Below, one piece after another: positions 60,798 to 64,000 of a stretch of 64,000 nt of DNA. The first letter of the stretch is position 1. The number at the start of each line of letters is the position of its first letter. Position numbers and translations under genes: made by a program. This DNA is from Streptomyces sp. MspMP-M5. GTDB lineage: Bacteria; Actinomycetota; Actinomycetes; Streptomycetales; Streptomycetaceae. The DNA lies in the NCBI RefSeq assembly GCF_000373585.1, contig NZ_KB891940.1, positions 180,610-244,609 of the forward strand. Reading direction: 5' to 3'. The notes beneath the pieces are model-generated. The model did no database searches and was not told where the DNA came from. It saw only the letters and a list, made by a program, of their open reading frames with translations.

Positions 60798-62129
60798 ATG
60801 ACCGCGGACCGACGACGCCCCGACCACCGAAGCGACCAGCCGAACGACCTGCCGAACGCCCAGCGGAACGAGTACCGGATCGGTCACCGCAGTGACCACC
60901 GGACCGACCGGCACGGTGACCACCGGACCGACCGGCGCACCGTACGGGCCGGCGACCTGCGCCATGTGGTGACCCACCTGATCACCCCGCTGCTGATGTG
61001 CGTCGGCATGGGCCTCGCCTACCTCGGCGCGTTCGCCGACCCGTCGCCGCACCACCTGCCCGTCGCCGTCGTCGGAACGGGCACCCACGCCCAGGTGCTC
61101 GCCCAGACGATCAACGACAAGTCCCACGGCGAACTCGAAGCGCGCACCGTCCCCAACCGGGCCACCGCCGTCGGCCAGTTGAAGAACCAGGAGATCTTCG
61201 GCGCCTATCTGGCGGGCGGCAACCAGGCCCATGGCGCGATCGCCGCCGACCGGGCCACCGCCTCCCCCGGTGGCGGCGCCCCGCGGCGTGGCCCCGAACT
61301 CCTGGTGGCCACCGCCGGATCCGACACCAGCGCCACCGTCGTCCAGAAGGTCTTCACCCCGCTCGCGGCCCAACAGGGCGCCCCGCTGAAGGTCACCGAC
61401 GTCGCACCGCCCGCCGCGCACGACCCGACCGGACAAGGCATCTTCTTCCTGCTCGTCGCCCTCAGCATCGGCTCCTACGCCTCCGTCGCCGTCATCGGCG
61501 GCGCCGGCGCCGTCCTCCCGATGCGGTTCCGCGGCGTCCTGGCGATCGGCACCTCCTTCGTGGTGAGCATCCTCGGGACCCTCTTCGCCGGGCCCGTCTT
61601 CCACCTCGTCGACCACGGCCTGTGGGGGCTGTGGGGCATGGCCTGGCCGTACTCCGCCGGCATCCTGCTCATCGGCACCGGCCTGCACACCTTCCTCAAG
61701 CGCTGGACCACGCTCGGCGTGATGGTGCTGTTCGTGATGCTCAACTTCACCTCCGCCGGCGGCGTCTTCCGCCCCGAGATGCAGAACGGCTTCTTCGCCG
61801 CCCTGCACTCCTTCTGGAACGGCGCCGCCTTCGTGGAGGGCACCCGCAGCCACGTCTACTTCGACGGCCACGGCCTCGCCGGACACGTCTGGACCCTCGT
61901 GGCGTGGCTGCTCGTCGGACTGCTGACGGTCGGCGTGGCGGCGCTCGCCGAGAAGCGGCGGCGCGCGGCCGAGGCCCAAGCGGTGGCCAACGCCGGAGCG
62001 GTGGCCGCGGCCGCGGTGGCGGCCACGATGCCGGAACGCGCCCCGGGCCGTACCCCGGGCCTACCCGTGGAACAGGCCGAGACGGAGGAGGAGATGGAGG
62101 AGGAGATGGAGGAGGCCGTGGGCGTCTAG
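60798..62129 (+). CDS. YhgE/Pip-like (ABC-2-type/DUF3533-like) membrane protein
   Basis: The 443-residue protein has a polar, Asp/Arg-rich start of about 60 residues. A membrane span follows (VVTHLITPLLMCVGMGLAYL), then an extracytoplasmic domain with VAVVGTGTHAQVLAQTINDK, and at least five further spans from IFFLLVALSIGSYASVAVIG on. The C-terminus is acidic (EEEMEEEMEEAVGV). Such proteins resemble ABC-2 permeases without an ATPase and are linked with export or phage/drug tolerance. ATG 60798 follows GAGAAGG. Controlled, by position, by the divergent MarR protein. Confidence 0.8.
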   Translation: MTADRRRPDHRSDQPNDLPNAQRNEYRIGHRSDHRTDRHGDHRTDRRTVRAGDLRHVVTHLITPLLMCVGMGLAYLGAFADPSPHHLPVAVVGTGTHAQVLAQTINDKSHGELEARTVPNRATAVGQLKNQEIFGAYLAGGNQAHGAIAADRATASPGGGAPRRGPELLVATAGSDTSATVVQKVFTPLAAQQGAPLKVTDVAPPAAHDPTGQGIFFLLVALSIGSYASVAVIGGAGAVLPMRFRGVLAIGTSFVVSILGTLFAGPVFHLVDHGLWGLWGMAWPYSAGILLIGTGLHTFLKRWTTLGVMVLFVMLNFTSAGGVFRPEMQNGFFAALHSFWNGAAFVEGTRSHVYFDGHGLAGHVWTLVAWLLVGLLTVGVAALAEKRRRAAEAQAVANAGAVAAAAVAATMPERAPGRTPGLPVEQAETEEEMEEEMEEAVGV

Positions 62130-62259
62130 CGGGCGGGATCCAGGCCGCTCCGGACCGGCTCCGAGAGTTATCCACAGGCCCGCCGGCCGCCGGACGAACA
62201 TCGGTAACGTCGGTGACCGGCGGGCCGGAACCGGCCGCCGCATCGGACGGACGCGGGGG

Positions 62260-62288
62260 ATGTCACGTGTGCCGGGCACACGTGACAT
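62260..62288. repeat. 29-bp inverted repeat with twin CACGTG cores
   Basis: ATGTCACGTGTGCC (62260-62273), one central G, then its exact complement GGCACACGTGACAT (62275-62288). It sits between the membrane-protein stop and the DUF2252 start, 39 nt before that ATG. It may be an operator for DUF2252 or a terminator; the lack of a loop argues for a protein-binding site. A DnaA-box-like TTATCCACA lies just upstream at 62168-62176. Confidence 0.65.
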
Positions 62289-62326
62289 GCCGCGCGACAC
62301 CAGGGCGTGAAGGGGAGGGGGCCGCC

Positions 62327-63985
62327 ATGACGCGCGTGCCGTACGTACCGGGGTTCGCAAGGGCGGGCGCGGAGGGGCCGTCGGCCAAGGCCGTGGGCCG
62401 GGCGCTGCGGGAGCAACTGCCGCGCGGCGAGCAGGCCGTCCTGCGGATCACGGCCGGGCGGCCGGACGCGGTGGCGTCGGTCGAGGAGTCCAACGCCGGC
62501 CGGCTGCCCGAGCTGACGCCGATAAGGGTCGGGCGGATGGCCGCCGGCCCCTTCGCCTTCCTCCGCGGCTCGGCCGGACTCATGGCCCACGACCTGGCCG
62601 AAGGCCCCGTCACCGGCATCGGGGCCCAGATCTGCGGAGACGCGCACGCCGCGAACTTCGGCGTCTACGCCGACGCCCGCGGCGGCCTGGTCATCGACCT
62701 CAACGACTTCGACGAGACCGTCCACGGCCCCTGGGAATGGGACGTCAAACGGCTCGCGACGTCGATAGTCCTCGCCGGCCGGGAAGCCGGCGTGAGCGAG
62801 GACGACTGCCGGGCCGCGGCCCGGGACGCCGCCGGCGCCTACCGCCGCACCATGCGGCTGCTGGCCAAGCTCCCGGTGACGGACGCATGGAACGCCATCG
62901 CCGACGAGGAACTGGTCTCGCACACCGACGCCCGGGACCTGCTGGGCACGCTGGAACGGGTCGAGGCCAAGGCGCGCAAGAACACCAGCGCGCGGTTCGC
63001 GGCGAAGTCCACCGAGCGGGGACCGGACGGCGGCCTGCGGTTCGTCGACGCGCCGCCGGTGCTGCGCCGGGTGCCGGACGCGGAGGCCGCGGCGGTCGCC
63101 TCGTCGCTCGCCACCTATCTGGCGACGCTCCCCGAGGACCGGCTGCCGCTGCTGGCCCGGTACGCGGTGCACGACGTCGCCTTCCGGATAGTCGGGACCG
63201 GCAGCGTCGGACTGCGGTCGTATGTGGTGCTGCTGCTGGACCACCGCGGCGAGCCCCTGGTCCTCCAGGTGAAGGAGGCCCGTCGCTCGGTACTGGCGCC
63301 CTACGTGACCAAGGTCGGCTTCCCGTCACCCCCGTCGGAGCACGAGGGGCGGCGCGTGGTGCTCGGACAGCGACGGATGCAGGTGGTCAGCGACCTGCTA
63401 CTGGGGTGGACGACGGTGGGGGAGGGCGCGGGGGGCGTAGCAGATGCAGTCGATGCGGCGGATGCGGTCGGCGCGGCGGATGCTGTAGGTGCGGTGGGTG
63501 CAGTGGACGCTGCGGATGCTGTGGACGAGGTGGGTGCTGCGGGCATAGCGGACTTGGTGGATAGACCGGTGGATGCAGCGGATACAGCGGACGGTGTGCG
63601 CGGGGGGCGTGGTGCATTCGGTGCTTCCGGCATAGCGATAGCGGGGGACGATCGGTCGGGTGGTGCGGGGGCGCCGGGCGGTCCGGGTGCGGGACTGCCG
63701 TTCCAGGTGCGGCAGTTCCGGAACCGCAAGGGCAGTGTGGACCCGTCTCAGCTGTCCGGCGAACAACTCGACGACTACGCCCGGATGACCGGCGCGCTCC
63801 TGGCCCGCGCCCACGCCCACAGCGCCGACCCGCGCGTAGTGGCCGGCTACTGCGGCAAGGGCGAGTCACTCGACGAGGCGATAGCGGCCTTCGCGGTGGC
63901 CTACGCGGAGCGCACGGAAGCGGATCACGCGGACCTGGTCGCGGCGATACGCACAGGCCGCATCGCGGCGGAAACCGGGGTGTGA
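62327..63985 (+). CDS. DUF2252 family protein with a low-complexity insertion
   Basis: The 552-residue protein belongs to the kinase-fold DUF2252 family: GRMAAGPFAFLRGSAGLMAHD, GDAHAANFGVYA, DLNDFDETVHGPWEWDVKRL, and late RQFRNRKGSVD and LARAHAHSADP. Such proteins resemble aminoglycoside/choline kinases, but no substrate is known. Between LLGWTTV and LPFQVRQFR, where relatives have only a few residues, about 90 residues of Ala/Asp/Val-rich repeats are inserted (366-457). ATG 62327 follows GGGGAGGGGG. The gene ends near the right edge of the window. Confidence 0.9.
   Translation: MTRVPYVPGFARAGAEGPSAKAVGRALREQLPRGEQAVLRITAGRPDAVASVEESNAGRLPELTPIRVGRMAAGPFAFLRGSAGLMAHDLAEGPVTGIGAQICGDAHAANFGVYADARGGLVIDLNDFDETVHGPWEWDVKRLATSIVLAGREAGVSEDDCRAAARDAAGAYRRTMRLLAKLPVTDAWNAIADEELVSHTDARDLLGTLERVEAKARKNTSARFAAKSTERGPDGGLRFVDAPPVLRRVPDAEAAAVASSLATYLATLPEDRLPLLARYAVHDVAFRIVGTGSVGLRSYVVLLLDHRGEPLVLQVKEARRSVLAPYVTKVGFPSPPSEHEGRRVVLGQRRMQVVSDLLLGWTTVGEGAGGVADAVDAADAVGAADAVGAVGAVDAADAVDEVGAAGIADLVDRPVDAADTADGVRGGRGAFGASGIAIAGDDRSGGAGAPGGPGAGLPFQVRQFRNRKGSVDPSQLSGEQLDDYARMTGALLARAHAHSADPRVVAGYCGKGESLDEAIAAFAVAYAERTEADHADLVAAIRTGRIAAETGV
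63439..63605 (+). repeat. Minisatellite-like tract inside the DUF2252 gene
   Basis: Degenerate units such as GCGGATGCGGTC, GCGGATGCTGTA and GTGGATGCAGCG repeat in frame, giving ADAV/DAAD/VGAV-rich protein. Unit length is 9 to 18 bp and always a multiple of three. The tract looks like slippage expansion. Confidence 0.75.
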
Positions 63986-64000
63986 GGGGGGAGGGGGAGG

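Noticed and set aside
63439..63605. Repeats in the DUF2252 gene considered as a CRISPR array
   Set aside because: Units are short, degenerate, in frame and without unique spacers; there are no cas genes.
60998..63985. A 995-codon frame joining the membrane-protein region to DUF2252
   Set aside because: The first 443 codons are an out-of-frame Arg/Pro-rich reading of the YhgE-like gene. DUF2252 has its own ATG at 62327 and a good ribosome-binding site.

Overview
The window is high-GC actinobacterial DNA, almost certainly from a Streptomyces chromosome. The support is strong GC3 bias, frequent GTG starts and GTGA/ATGA overlaps, a SARP regulator, class E sortases, CrgA, a complete fhaA-fhaB-pstP-ftsW-pbpA-pknB operon, and three perfect copies of the Streptomyces parS element. 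The parS copies, several DnaA-box-like 9-mers and the gene order around crgA/pknB suggest that the right half lies in the origin-proximal core. That is an unusual neighbourhood for a secondary-metabolite cluster.

Positions 1 to about 27.9 kb are the right part of a biosynthetic gene cluster (BGC) that runs off the left edge. It holds a medium-chain reductase, an FAD monooxygenase, a rifampicin-phosphotransferase/PEP-synthase-like dikinase and a SARP activator. Next is a minus-strand set coupled by overlaps: aldo-keto reductase, R61-type D,D-peptidase homologue without a signal peptide, free-standing NRPS condensation protein. Divergent from it are a P450 and an adenylation-ketoreductase-carrier protein. 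Sugar genes follow: NDP-hexose epimerase, DegT aminotransferase, glucose-1-phosphate thymidylyltransferase, three GT1 glycosyltransferases, a SAM methyltransferase, a 3,5-epimerase and a 4-ketoreductase. No 4,6-dehydratase and no polyketide synthase are in the window. A plausible reading is that these genes load, reduce and transfer an acyl (perhaps 2-hydroxyacyl) group and add deoxy/amino sugars to a core made by genes further left.

Positions 28 to 35 kb are a frayed border. They hold an unpaired DesK-type kinase, two related multi-pass membrane proteins, an XRE/membrane-protein pair, a Tat-exported tyrosine phosphatase and several gene relics (FAD monooxygenase, O-methyltransferase, frameshifted DUF1772). 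Inside the BGC, an orphan response regulator is preceded by the deleted remnant of its own kinase.

Positions 35 to 56 kb are mostly conserved core: an EmrB-type exporter with a divergent LysR gene, a DUF5324 protein, cyclophilin, rhomboid, crgA, DUF881, three class E sortases, a pabA/trpG-type amidotransferase, and the cell-wall/division phospho-signalling operon ending near tRNA-Leu(CAG). A lower-GC insert of about 1.8 kb with a small secreted protein sits between the last sortase and pknB.

Positions 56 to 64 kb are regulator/efflux and detoxification units: LysR with MFS, a MITE-like element, azoreductase with a YodB-like regulator and a TACT-N7-AGTA operator, MarR with a YhgE/Pip-like membrane protein, and a DUF2252 protein with a low-complexity insertion.
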